NCBI GenBank assembly: GCA_964277385.1
Contig: OZ195520.1
Coordinates: 1,302,001-1,366,000 of the forward strand
Direction of reading: 5' to 3'
DNA from: WRAU01 sp964277385
Lineage (GTDB): Bacteria; Pseudomonadota; Alphaproteobacteria; WRAU01; Hepatincolaceae
Length of the DNA: 64,000 nt
Below are positions 1 to 9,383 of this stretch, piece by piece. Position 1 is the first letter of the stretch, and every line of letters starts with the position of its first letter. The notes beneath the pieces were generated by a model. It ran no database searches, was not told the DNA's origin, and saw only the letters and a program-made list of their open reading frames with translations. A program made the position numbers and the translations under genes.

Positions 1-224
1 TGAATCTTATTACCATATTTTTTTAATAATAAAAATACCAAAGATTTAGCAGAAAGAACTTCTCCTACGCTTGCTCCGTGTATCCAAATATACTTTTTAT
101 CTTGTTTTATTCTTTTTGATAACAATAACCTATCTTGAATCTTTTCCCTATTAGATTTAATTAATAGTCTAAATATGGCGGTCATTGCTATTATATAAAA
201 AATAAAATTGTATAAAATTAACAA
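1..224 (-). CDS. waaA: 3-deoxy-D-manno-octulosonic acid (Kdo) transferase, N-terminal part, cut by window edge
   Basis: The reverse strand encodes the first 74 or so residues of a KdtA/WaaA-type transferase, which adds Kdo from CMP-Kdo to lipid IVA at the inner membrane. Visible are a hydrophobic N-terminal helix, a basic stretch with NREKIQDRL, and the family motif WIHGASVGE, whose Glu is the catalytic base region of the family. The frame runs off the window edge at position 1. The start is uncertain: a TTG at 222-224 keeps the membrane helix expected in the family, while the first ATG (183-185) would remove 13 residues. The TTG lies 5 nt after the stop of the acyltransferase upstream, so the genes are probably co-transcribed. 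DUF374 acyltransferase next to kdtA is a common alphaproteobacterial arrangement. kdsB at 30.8 kb supplies the donor. Confidence 0.8.
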   Translation of the reverse strand, partial: MLILYNFIFYIIAMTAIFRLLIKSNREKIQDRLLLSKRIKQDKKYIWIHGASVGEVLSAKSLVFLLLKKYGNKI

Positions 225-228
225 AAAT

Positions 229-1020
229 TTATATATTATTATCATGTGTGGATTTGTTTCTAGTTTTTACTAAAACACCTTTTCTTCCTTTTTCAGCTCT
301 TTCAATAAAAGGTTGCTTATATTTTTTATCTAATTCCCAAGTTTTATTATTTAAGTAGTTTTCTATAAATAATCTGTATTCTTCTGAATCTTTATTGTTA
401 CCATTTTCATCAAAATAATTCATAACATCACTTACATACACTGTTATTTTAGAAAAAGGAAGAGGTAAAAAAAAACGATCCCATGATTTTAAAACAATCG
501 CTTTTGAAGAAGAAAATGATAACAATAAAATTGGAGTTTTAGTAATTTGCGATAAAACTACAATACCTTCTGAACATTGCATTCGAGGACCTACAGATCC
601 ATCTGGAGCTATTGCGATTGTGGTTGGTTTTTCATTTTTTAATACTCTTAGCACCTCTCTAACACCAGCAAAACCACCTTTATTACCAGAACCTTCTACT
701 TTACCAACACCAAAATATTTACAAATTAACTTCATAAGGTAAGCACTTCTACTATGAGAAATTAATACCTTAGCAGCAGCAAAACGTTTTCTTAATATAA
801 GTGGTGCTAAAAGCCTACCATGCCAAAATCCCATAATAAAATTTTGCTTTTTAAAAAGACTTTTATCTGCTTCTATTTCATAAGTTATTTTACTGGTTAA
901 TAATACAAACTTAATATAAAAGAATCCTATAAACGATAATAAAAAAGTATAAATATAAAAAAATATAACATTATCTAAAAATATCTTTTTATACGATTTT
1001 TTAAAATTAAAATTTTTCAT
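229..1020 (-). CDS. DUF374 lysophospholipid acyltransferase family protein
   Basis: This is a 263-residue membrane-associated acyltransferase-like protein of the DUF374 group found next to lipid A genes. Visible are an N-terminal hydrophobic segment (about residues 15-35), the HGR block in FWHGRLL, LISHSRSA, and the PDG..GPR block (APDGSVGPR) typical of the group; the exact substrate is not known. I chose the ATG at 1018-1020 because a purine-rich GAAGAAG lies about 10 nt upstream and it avoids overlap with msbA; a start at 1059 would overlap msbA by 35 nt and adds only a Lys-rich leader. It sits 4 nt after msbA and 5 nt before the kdtA start, so it probably belongs to a lipid A export and decoration operon. 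Confidence 0.8.
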   Translation of the reverse strand: MKNFNFKKSYKKIFLDNVIFFYIYTFLLSFIGFFYIKFVLLTSKITYEIEADKSLFKKQNFIMGFWHGRLLAPLILRKRFAAAKVLISHSRSAYLMKLICKYFGVGKVEGSGNKGGFAGVREVLRVLKNEKPTTIAIAPDGSVGPRMQCSEGIVVLSQITKTPILLLSFSSSKAIVLKSWDRFFLPLPFSKITVYVSDVMNYFDENGNNKDSEEYRLFIENYLNNKTWELDKKYKQPFIERAEKGRKGVLVKTRNKSTHDNNI

Positions 1021-1024
1021 TATT

Positions 1025-2887
1025 TTATGCTTCTTCTTGTTGTCTAAACTGTAAATCATAAAGATACTTATAGAAGCTACCCTCGTTTTGAACTAATTCA
1101 GTATGAGTCCCCTTTTCTACAATTTTGCCTTCATCGACCACAAAAATTTGATCACAATTTATAATTGTTGAAAGTCTATGAGCAATAATAATTGTAGTTC
1201 TATCTTTCATTAGCAAATCAAGAGCTTTTTGTATTGCTTGTTCTGATTCTGTATCTAAAGCCGATGTAGCTTCATCTAACAATAATATTGGTGCATCTTT
1301 TAGCAAAGCTCTTGCAATTGAAATCCTTTGCCTTTGACCACCTGATAGTCTTGCTCCTCTTGGTCCTATTAATGTATTAAATCCATCTGGTAATTTACTA
1401 ATGAAATCAAAGCAATATGCATTTTTTGATGCTTGCATAATTTCTTCTTCTGTTGCTTCTTCTTTAGAATAAGAAATGTTGTTTATTATGGTATCATCAA
1501 ATAAAATAACTTCCTGAGAAACAAGAGAAATATTCTCTCTTAAAGATTTTAAAGTAACTTCCTTAATATCTTGAGAATCTATTAAAATTTTACCTCTATC
1601 AGGATCATAAAATCTCTCAATAAGATTAATAATAGTACTTTTACCACCACCTGACCTTCCGACTAAAGCTATTTTCTGACCTTCATTAATTTTAAAATTC
1701 ATATTATCAATAGCTTTTATTATTTTTTTATCTTTAGGAATAATTTTTGTATTCTCTCCTGTTGGAATAACTTTTTCTGCAAAATCATTATAAGAAAAAG
1801 TAACATCTTTAAATTCTATTTCAGCTTTTGTAACTTGAAGCTCTTTTGCACTTTCAGATTCCTTAATATCTATAGTAGAATCTAAAATGCTGTAATATCT
1901 TTTTACAGATAAAGCGCCTATTTGGATTTTCACTGTAAATTCTGATAATCTTTTAAGTGGTTGATATGAGATCAATAAAGCTGCAACAAAAGAAAAGAAA
2001 ACACCTGGATCAGCTTGATGATAAACCACTTGATATCCGGCATAAATTAAAATTAAACCAATAGATATACCTCCAAAAACTTCCATCATTGGTGGTAAAA
2101 TACTACTTAATTTATTAACTTTAACTTGTATTTTAGCTATGCTTTGAATTATATCTTCTGTTCTTGCTTCTTCTCTTTTTTCGTTATTGTAAGACTTAAC
2201 TTCTCTTATACCATTCATAGTTTGCTCTATTTGAGATGTTAGTTGTCCTAAACCTAAGTTTGTTTTTGTAAAAGATATTTTTACTTTTTTACCTATTGTT
2301 TTAATGGGAATAACAATTACAAATATAGAAGCTACTATAAAAGAAGCATATAAAGCATTTTGGTAAAACATTAATCCTAAAAGACCTAAAAATGTAAATA
2401 AATCTCTTCCTACATTTATAGGAATATCTGTTGCCAAAGTATTTATAGCATTAAGTTCATTCATAGTAACAGAAACTAATTTTCCCGCAGAATTTTTATT
2501 ATGAAAAGAAATATCTTGATTAACAAAAACTTTATATAAACTTCTACGAGCTTGTAACATTACCTTAACAGAAACAGAAAATAGCAAAATTGTGTAAATA
2601 TATTGAGCCATACTTTTAACCATAGTAATAGCAATAACTCCAATGCCAATAGTTGTTATTGATTGTGCTTCCTGAGAAATAAAAACATTATTAATTATTG
2701 GTTTAATAATCCAGGCTAAACCAGCATTTGAAGCTGCAAATATGGACATAAATATAATAGATATAATAATTACTGGCATATTAGGATAAATGATATCCTT
2801 AACAAATCTTTTTAATGCTATCTGAGTACTATCAACATCTTTTTCATTATCTGTTTTTAATATTCTTTTTAATAATCTCTTTATCAT
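1025..2887 (-). CDS. msbA: ABC transporter, fused permease and ATPase, MsbA-type lipid A flippase
   Basis: This 620-residue protein has a six-helix type IV ABC exporter membrane domain in its first 320 or so residues, followed by a nucleotide-binding domain with Walker A (GRSGGGKST), the signature LSGGQRQR, Walker B (ILLLDEATSALD) and the switch His (IIAHRLST). It probably works as a homodimer flipping lipid A-core across the inner membrane. The MsbA call rests on its place directly upstream of the DUF374 acyltransferase and kdtA. The NBD carries an insertion of about 25 residues ahead of Walker A with many Lys and Thr. The start is the ATG at 2885-2887; a TTG two codons earlier is possible. 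Other half-size exporters of this family cannot be excluded by sequence alone. Confidence 0.83.
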   Translation of the reverse strand: MIKRLLKRILKTDNEKDVDSTQIALKRFVKDIIYPNMPVIIISIIFMSIFAASNAGLAWIIKPIINNVFISQEAQSITTIGIGVIAITMVKSMAQYIYTILLFSVSVKVMLQARRSLYKVFVNQDISFHNKNSAGKLVSVTMNELNAINTLATDIPINVGRDLFTFLGLLGLMFYQNALYASFIVASIFVIVIPIKTIGKKVKISFTKTNLGLGQLTSQIEQTMNGIREVKSYNNEKREEARTEDIIQSIAKIQVKVNKLSSILPPMMEVFGGISIGLILIYAGYQVVYHQADPGVFFSFVAALLISYQPLKRLSEFTVKIQIGALSVKRYYSILDSTIDIKESESAKELQVTKAEIEFKDVTFSYNDFAEKVIPTGENTKIIPKDKKIIKAIDNMNFKINEGQKIALVGRSGGGKSTIINLIERFYDPDRGKILIDSQDIKEVTLKSLRENISLVSQEVILFDDTIINNISYSKEEATEEEIMQASKNAYCFDFISKLPDGFNTLIGPRGARLSGGQRQRISIARALLKDAPILLLDEATSALDTESEQAIQKALDLLMKDRTTIIIAHRLSTIINCDQIFVVDEGKIVEKGTHTELVQNEGSFYKYLYDLQFRQQEEA

Positions 2888-2966
2888 GATCAATATTTCT
2901 TTATTAATTTAAATCTAGGCAATTATACTACAAGGCTGTCTGAAAATCTACCAAAAGGAACAATAT

Positions 2967-5900
2967 CTAATTATCTATTTCCTTTTTATAGGATAAATAT
3001 GATATTTTTTCTTGTAATGAATTTTGTTCTAATCTTTCTTTCAAGTGAGAAAAACTAACACTCTTTGCTAATATTTCTTGTTTTGAGCAAGAATAACTAA
3101 AAGAACCATCATTATGTTTTTGTAAACAACTTCCACAAATCCCTTTTAATCCACAAATCATAGGAGAGTTTAAAGAAGCAATTACCTTCTTGCTGTTATT
3201 AAAATTTTCATGTAAATAACTTTTAACGGCATTCATCATAGAACAAGATCCAGAAATGATTACGCTATCTATATCATTAATATATTGTTTAGCTTCTTTG
3301 AGTGCTGATAATACATTCCCATTAATATAATCAATATTTTCTAAAGAATAGCTCTCTTTAATATTATCAACACTAAGAAATACCTTATCAGAATTTTCTT
3401 TAATTAAATCTAAGTAAAAAATATCTTCTAATTTTTTATAGCCACCAACATAAATTAACTCACAGTTATTTTTCTTAGCCTGTTGAGCTATATTCATAAC
3501 AGTAGCATTAGCCAAACCTCCACCGATAACCATAATTTTTTTATTATAAGGAATCTTCGTTGGCTCACCTAATGGTCCCATAAATAATATTGGTTCATGA
3601 TTGGAAAGATTTTCAATTATTGATGTACTAACCCCACTTTTTAGCACTATACATTTTATAATTCCAGTATTTTTATTAACATCCATTCCCGTTAAAATTA
3701 CTGATTCTGAGTAAAGTTTTATTTTTTTTTGTATTTTTGATAATGATTCAAAATTTTGAATTTTAAAAAATTGTCCTGATTGAAATTTCTCTGCCATTAA
3801 TTTAGATTTAACATTAACCTCATAAATTAAATCTGTAATTAGTTTTATGCTAACAATGCTAGATTTTGTAGATTCTTCAAAAAAATCTATAGTTTTCTTA
3901 AAATCTTTTTCTATATTATTTTCTAGCATAGATTTAGAAATAGCATATTGTCCATAAAAGGCTGATGCCATAGCTTTTACAACACTACCATTAGAAGTTT
4001 TATGAGTATCTCCTAAAATACTTATTGAAATATATCCTTCTGAGGTTGGCAGCTTTTGTAAGATTACAGAAAAATTTTGATTCTTAAATTTAGATGCATG
4101 AATATCCATTGTGTTTAACAAGATATGATCTTTATTAAATATATCTTGATACTCTTCTTGTAAAATATTGTTAGGATTAGTACCTATGGCTACAATTAAA
4201 GTTTTTGCTTTAAAATTAATAGTTTTTCTATTGATTTCAAAATCTAAAGAATTAAGGTAAGAATACTTATCTTTATTAATTTTTATAAGTTTAGCATTCT
4301 CTACTAATGAAACACCTTGTTTTAGTGTTTTTTCTAATTCAACAGCATTAGTTTTGTAAGCACGAGATTCTTCAAAAGATCTATGATAAACAATCTTAAT
4401 CCCTCCTAAACTATTAATAGTATCTATTGGAGAATCGCTTTTTTTAAATAATTCATAATGTTCTAAGTATTCTTGTAAAATTTCTCTATCTTCATCATTT
4501 AATAATGAATCTATTTCATTTTTATCTAAAGATTTATATCTTTCAATATGTTTTTCTACTTGCCTTTGATAATAAACAACTGCCTCTGTCGCACAGTCAA
4601 GAGATGTCAGACCTCCTCCTAGAATAATAATTGGTAATCTTATTTGCATATTAAAGAAGTTATCTTTTTTATATGATCCTAAATTCAGAGACATTAGAAA
4701 TTCTGATGATGTTTTTATTCCCTTACACATAGAATTTTCTAAATTTGTAATATTAGGTTTACCAGCACCTGTACATAATGCTATATGTGAAAATCCGAAT
4801 TTTTCTGCATCTGAAAAACTAAAATTAGAACCAAAACGAATCCCACCATAAATCTTAATATTTCTATTTCTTTCTATAATTAAACGCAATACTTTTAAAT
4901 AGTTCTTATCCCAACGACTTGTAATTCCATATTCAGAAACTCCACCAAATCCTTGAATTATTCTATCATCTAAATTTTCTCTTATACTTTCATAATTAAT
5001 AATAGGTTTGAATCCAATATTAAGAGGCTCTATTTTTAGTGCATCTACAGCAACAACTCCATTTCCTTCTTGTGCCATATTGTAGGCTAGTGAATAACCA
5101 GCTGGTCCTAAACCAACCACTAAAATATTTTTATTAGTTGGTAATTTGGGTAAGAATCTATAAAATCTTAAAGGATTCCATCTACTAAGTAGCGAATAAA
5201 TTTCAAATCCCCATGGTAAACTTAATACTTGTTTTAATGTTTCGGTTTCTACAAGAGGTGTATTTACTGTTTCTTGTTTTTGAAATATACATGATATAGA
5301 ACAATCATTACATATATTAGCTCCTGTTCCTGCTAGTAAAGGATTATTAATAGTAGCCACACAGAGAGCTGCTATAGGACTTGCTAGTTCGTTCAAAATG
5401 TGCATTTGTGAAATGTGCATAGAAAGTGGGCATCCTATCATTTCTGTATTTGAAGGATTTTTATTATAACTTTCATTGTCTTGGTTATATTCACCAATTC
5501 TACAATAATCTCTTCCTCTTTTATGGCATTTCACACAATAATTACTATTATGAATAGATTTTTCTATTGTTGTTTCTGTATATAAATCAAAATTGTTTCT
5601 TTTTATATATTTAGAATTATCATCTTTAAATACCTCAAAAAAAGATTCGTTATGAACTTTTTTTATGGGCACTAAAGCATTAAAATCAATTTTTTTTGCC
5701 TTGAAAAATATATTTGGTGAATCATGAATATCGTATTGATTCCTATCAAAAAATAAAAAAGATCCAAATATTATTGCTAACTGTAACTCTTTTGAATACT
5801 TATCTTCATTTTCTAACCATTTATTTACTTGTTCTATATAAATATTTTCATTAAAATCCCTTATATTTAAAATAGAAAACAACTCTTTTTTAGCTGAATA

Positions 5901-6269
5901 AAAATCTTCATTACTGTACAAAGAAATATCAACAGATTTAATTTTTTTATTAATAAAAACTTTCTTAAATGTAAAAGATTTTGAGTTATATAAAAATTTC
6001 TTATTAAGATGAGATAATTCTTCTTTTATTTTGAATACATCAGCAATAAAAATTTCTAGCAATTTTGCACACTCTACCAATTCTTCTGCTTCATTACCAT
6101 AATTACAAGAAAATTTAGTATATTTTTTTCGTCCTACAATTATGTAATTGTATAAATTTTCATCTTGATGTTTTAAAAAAGATAAAAATTCATAATCTAA
6201 CACTTTTAATTTGTTATAATTGTAGAGATCTTTAAATTCTAAATCTTTTCCTAAACTATATTTTTCCAT
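2967..6269 (-). CDS. large flavo-iron-sulfur oxidoreductase: GltD-like domain fused to PyrK/FNR-like domain
   Basis: This 1100-residue soluble protein has three parts. Residues 1-230 resemble nothing I can name. A Cys-rich region follows (CVKC near 245, CNDCSISC near 321) that could bind [4Fe-4S]. Next is a GltD-like pyridine nucleotide-disulfide oxidoreductase with GLGPAGYS (near 389, FAD), GGGLTSLD (near 551, NAD(P)) and IVAIGTNPN (near 690). From about 800 the C-terminus resembles PyrK/NfnA electron-transfer subunits: GPLGEPT (near 896), IGGGLANATV, and a terminal C-x4-C-x2-C...C [2Fe-2S] cluster (CGLKGICGSC, 1037-1060). The parts match the two subunits of NADH-dependent ferredoxin:NADP oxidoreductase (NfnB, NfnA) joined in one chain, so it may move electrons between NAD(P)H and a second carrier. 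The actual reaction is unknown. It is monocistronic, with no gltB-type large subunit beside it. Confidence 0.7.
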   Translation of the reverse strand: MEKYSLGKDLEFKDLYNYNKLKVLDYEFLSFLKHQDENLYNYIIVGRKKYTKFSCNYGNEAEELVECAKLLEIFIADVFKIKEELSHLNKKFLYNSKSFTFKKVFINKKIKSVDISLYSNEDFYSAKKELFSILNIRDFNENIYIEQVNKWLENEDKYSKELQLAIIFGSFLFFDRNQYDIHDSPNIFFKAKKIDFNALVPIKKVHNESFFEVFKDDNSKYIKRNNFDLYTETTIEKSIHNSNYCVKCHKRGRDYCRIGEYNQDNESYNKNPSNTEMIGCPLSMHISQMHILNELASPIAALCVATINNPLLAGTGANICNDCSISCIFQKQETVNTPLVETETLKQVLSLPWGFEIYSLLSRWNPLRFYRFLPKLPTNKNILVVGLGPAGYSLAYNMAQEGNGVVAVDALKIEPLNIGFKPIINYESIRENLDDRIIQGFGGVSEYGITSRWDKNYLKVLRLIIERNRNIKIYGGIRFGSNFSFSDAEKFGFSHIALCTGAGKPNITNLENSMCKGIKTSSEFLMSLNLGSYKKDNFFNMQIRLPIIILGGGLTSLDCATEAVVYYQRQVEKHIERYKSLDKNEIDSLLNDEDREILQEYLEHYELFKKSDSPIDTINSLGGIKIVYHRSFEESRAYKTNAVELEKTLKQGVSLVENAKLIKINKDKYSYLNSLDFEINRKTINFKAKTLIVAIGTNPNNILQEEYQDIFNKDHILLNTMDIHASKFKNQNFSVILQKLPTSEGYISISILGDTHKTSNGSVVKAMASAFYGQYAISKSMLENNIEKDFKKTIDFFEESTKSSIVSIKLITDLIYEVNVKSKLMAEKFQSGQFFKIQNFESLSKIQKKIKLYSESVILTGMDVNKNTGIIKCIVLKSGVSTSIIENLSNHEPILFMGPLGEPTKIPYNKKIMVIGGGLANATVMNIAQQAKKNNCELIYVGGYKKLEDIFYLDLIKENSDKVFLSVDNIKESYSLENIDYINGNVLSALKEAKQYINDIDSVIISGSCSMMNAVKSYLHENFNNSKKVIASLNSPMICGLKGICGSCLQKHNDGSFSYSCSKQEILAKSVSFSHLKERLEQNSLQEKISYLSYKKEIDN

Positions 6270-6402
6270 TGATCTATTGATATCTTATTGCTATTTTAAT
6301 TTTTGGGTTTAAAGTTATTTAAAATATGTTATATAATATTGTTTTATTCTAAGTTAGTTTAATTAAAATTTAAACTAAAAGCAATTTTGTTGGGACAAAG
6401 TA

Positions 6403-8007
6403 ATGAAATCTTTAAAAGAAATACTAAAAATGTTGAAATTTTTGATAATAATCTTTTTATTATTATTAGCTTTTTATGGCGGGTACAAATATCGTGAAAA
6501 TATAATGAGTATATTTCAATCTACAAAATCGGTTGATGATTTAGAAAAAATATTGAACCCCATTGATGAAGAAACAAAATCTGCTAATTTGGGAGATAAT
6601 TATAAAGATTACAATAAATCTACAAATTCAAATGAAGGATTTGCTGATCTAGTTGAATTTGTAAATCCTGCCATTGTTAATATTTCTGCTGTAAAAGTTG
6701 TTAAAACACAAAATATGGATATTCCTTTAGAATCTATTGATCCTTCTTTTAGAGAATTTTTTAAAAATATGATTCCTGACGAAACCAAAGAGCAAAGATT
6801 TATTAGCCTTGGCTCTGGTTTTGTTGTTAGATCTGATGGATTTGTTGTTACTAATAATCATGTGATTAAAGGAGCTGAAAAGGTACAAGTTAATTTTTCT
6901 GATGGTAAAAAAATAGAAGCATCAATTTATGCAACAGATGAAATAACAGATATAGCATTATTAAAAATAGGTGCAACTGATTTAAAAACTCTAAAATTTG
7001 GAGATTCTGATAAAGTTAGGGTGGGAGATTTAGTAATTGCTGTTGGTAATCCTTTTGGTTTAGGTGGAACGGTCTCTTCAGGAATTATTTCTGCTATTGG
7101 GAGAGATATTCAAATTGGACCTTATAATGATTTTTTACAAACAGATGCAGCCATCAATAAAGGTAATTCTGGTGGTCCTATGATTAATACTAAAGGTGAA
7201 GTAATTGGTATTAATACTGCAATATTTAGTACACAGGGTGGTGGAAGTATTGGTATTGGTTTTGCTGTGCCTTCCAATATTATCCAAAATATTATATCTC
7301 AACTTATTACCAATAAAAAAGTAACAAGAGGTTGGTTAGGTGTTCAGGTTCAAAGTATTGATGATAACATGTCAAAAACTTTGGGTTTAAAAGAATCTAT
7401 GGGTGCTTTAGTATCTAATATTGTTACTAAAGGACCAGCAGAAAAAGCTGGATTAAAAAGTGGTGATGTTATTTTAAGTGTTAATGGTATTAATCTTAAA
7501 AATTCTAGAGTATTACCAAAAATAATTAGTAATGTTAAGCCTGGTACAGAAATCACATTAGGAATTATTAGCAATAAAGTTAATAAAGACGTAAAAATTA
7601 CCATTGAAGAAATACCTGAGGGAATAAATCAAATTCAAACAGATTCTCAAGAAGAATCTCTTAGTAAAAATGGTAAAGTTAAAGAGATGACTTTTGATGA
7701 TATTGGTTTGAAAGTTGTAGAAATTAATAATATAGTTAGAGAATACTTCAAAATGGATAGCCAAGAAGAAGGTGTGGTAATTTTTGGAATTAAAACTTCT
7801 TCTATAGCTAAACAAAAAAATCTATCTGCTGGATTAAAAATTGTATCTGTTAATCAGGAAGAAATTAAAAATATTGATCAATTAAAATCTGCTTTAGATA
7901 AAAATAAAGAATCTGGCTTATTAATTTTGGTAGAAGATTTAAAGAAAAATAGATTATTTATTTCTATAACCAAAAGAGAAATAGAAACAGGATTCCCTGA
8001 AAATTAA
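6403..8007 (+). CDS. degQ: Deg/HtrA-family periplasmic serine endoprotease
   Basis: This 534-residue protease has an N-terminal membrane segment (residues 11-25) that is either a signal sequence or an anchor, a trypsin-like domain with the triad His153 (NNHVI), Asp183 (TDIALL) and Ser256 (GNSGGP), then two PDZ domains (about 310-400 and 430-525). The layout matches DegP/DegQ/MucD, which degrade or refold damaged envelope proteins. No typical signal-peptidase site follows the hydrophobic segment, so it may stay anchored like DegS. It stands alone between a divergent oxidoreductase gene and a clear terminator 24 nt after the stop. The symbol degQ marks the family, not a proven orthologue. Confidence 0.87.
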   Translation: MKSLKEILKMLKFLIIIFLLLLAFYGGYKYRENIMSIFQSTKSVDDLEKILNPIDEETKSANLGDNYKDYNKSTNSNEGFADLVEFVNPAIVNISAVKVVKTQNMDIPLESIDPSFREFFKNMIPDETKEQRFISLGSGFVVRSDGFVVTNNHVIKGAEKVQVNFSDGKKIEASIYATDEITDIALLKIGATDLKTLKFGDSDKVRVGDLVIAVGNPFGLGGTVSSGIISAIGRDIQIGPYNDFLQTDAAINKGNSGGPMINTKGEVIGINTAIFSTQGGGSIGIGFAVPSNIIQNIISQLITNKKVTRGWLGVQVQSIDDNMSKTLGLKESMGALVSNIVTKGPAEKAGLKSGDVILSVNGINLKNSRVLPKIISNVKPGTEITLGIISNKVNKDVKITIEEIPEGINQIQTDSQEESLSKNGKVKEMTFDDIGLKVVEINNIVREYFKMDSQEEGVVIFGIKTSSIAKQKNLSAGLKIVSVNQEEIKNIDQLKSALDKNKESGLLILVEDLKKNRLFISITKREIETGFPEN

Positions 8008-8030
8008 TTTTTATATAAATTTATTTAATT

Positions 8031-8063
8031 AAAAGGTCTCTCAAAATTAGGGGGGCCTTTTTT
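8031..8063 (+). terminator. rho-independent terminator of the Deg protease gene
   Basis: An 11-bp stem begins AAAGGTCTCTC and closes with GGGGGGCCTTT through several G-U pairs across a 7-nt loop. It is followed directly by a T run, 24 nt after the stop codon. Confidence 0.85.
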
Positions 8064-8230
8064 ATGTCTAACTAATATAGATTTATTTATAAGTAAATCT
8101 ATTAAAAATTAAGTTGCTATAAATAATATATATATACAATCCTTTAAATAAAATATAAATAAAACACCAGTATCTTTAGATAATTGGATTAGATAATACC
8201 CTTTTATGTGATTTAGTTAAATAAAAGCAA

Positions 8231-8444
8231 TTAAGCAAGAGATCTTATTGAACCTCTAGCCCCACAAATTCTTACTGTTAGTTTTTTATGCAAGAGATAC
8301 ATTTATGAATACCATTTTTAAAAATTTTATAATTAGTATATGTATCAATACAATTTGACCCAAATATTCACTATATTTGGATTCACTATTAAAATGTTGA
8401 GAAATTGCAATAAATTTTTGAAATCTAATATCATTAGTAACATA
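8231..8444 (-). pseudogene. possible gene relic, unidentified
   Basis: In the 600-base stretch after the protease terminator, the reverse strand keeps an open run of 52 codons with no usable start (8286-8444) whose composition looks protein-like (NDIRFQKFIAISQHF, then KYSEYLG). Just after its stop a second frame continues with KKLTVRICGARGSIRSLA and ends at 8231. I read this as the remains of one gene split by a frameshift. No family was recognised, and chance open frames of this size are possible in AT-rich DNA. The rest of 8064-8663 shows nothing else. Confidence 0.3.
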
Positions 8445-8663
8445 TTATGTAATAATATACTAAATAAAACCAACTTTTATATAAAAAAGTTTAAACAAAA
8501 ATAGGTATTTTTAGGCTGTAAAATGAGTAAAATAAAAACTTTTCTTTTATAACTATACAGTAAATTTGTTTTGGGATGTTTAATTTATATAATTGTCTAA
8601 TATTCTTATAATTTTTTCTTTATATTATTAATATCATATAAGTTATTTATTAAATTTAAAGCA

Positions 8664-9063
8664 ATGAAAAAGTATATCAAAAAAATCATATTTCTCTTAT
8701 TTCGATATTTATTGGATTATTATCTTTATCGTGTGTATCAGCTTTAAATATTTCAATTTATTCTCATAAAAGGAAAATAAAAAAATCATTTAGTCTATTT
8801 AATTTATTATGAAGAATTCTTTAAAATAATTAAAAATCGTAGTATTGATAAACCATTTTCTGATATAGAGTATTTTCAGAAATATATAATAAATTAGTAT
8901 CAGCTTGTAATTACACAACTATCAATGATATTAAAAACGATAAACCTCATAGATTTATCACACATTAATATCATATCAAATATTAAATAAGAAACTTATT
9001 TTTTTTGACAGTGAAGTAAAAAGAAAAGAAATATTACAAGAATTAGATAAATTAAAAAAATAA
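8664..9063 (+). pseudogene. decayed small lipoprotein gene (several frameshifts)
   Basis: Reading from ATG 8664 across frame changes gives a coherent product of about 130 residues: MKKYIKKIIFLL, then (frame shifted) a hydrophobic stretch with a lipobox-like LSLSC, then YEEFFKIIKNRSIDKPFSD, then SACNYTTINDIKNDKPHR, and finally a Lys-rich helical end QELDKLKK closing at TAA 9061-9063. At least three frameshifts and one stop separate the pieces, so it cannot make the full protein. The pattern of signal sequence, lipobox and charged C-terminus suggests a former outer-membrane or periplasmic lipoprotein. The family is not recognised. Confidence 0.6.
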
Positions 9064-9154
9064 AGTAATTCAACCAACTAACATATCTTTTTATGATTTT
9101 ATGGAATTATTGTTATTAAACACTTTTAATCTCTTGATAATATATATTATATAT

Positions 9155-9199
9155 TCAAATAAAAACGCCCCATGAAAACAAGGATAATCATGGAGCGTT
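9155..9199 (-). terminator. terminator downstream of the sdh operon
   Basis: The inverted repeat AACGCCCCATGA / TCATGGAGCGTT (11 of 12 pairs, 12-nt loop) spans 9164-9199. On the reverse strand it is followed by TTTTTATTT, as expected for an intrinsic terminator about 185 nt after the sdhB stop. On the forward strand the T run is poorer. The rest of 9064-9383 holds no supported gene. Confidence 0.65.
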
Positions 9200-9383
9200 A
9201 GTTTTAAAAATATAGAATTAACTAAATTAATTGATAAACATCTACAAAACACAATCAATTCTAGCATAAAACAACCACAACTGTTATGAAACAAAAAATA
9301 TTAATTACTTTACTTTAAAATAAGAATATTTTCCATTTTAATTAAATATGAGTATGATTAACACATAAACACCTCAAATTATA

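Noticed and set aside
2967..6269. Plain glutamate synthase small subunit
   Set aside because: The protein is more than twice the GltD length, carries an extra PyrK-like domain, and no gltB lies nearby.
9091..9294. 67-codon reverse frame between sdhB and the lipoprotein relic
   Set aside because: It runs through the terminator hairpin at 9164-9199, has no SD, and its sequence has no family resemblance.
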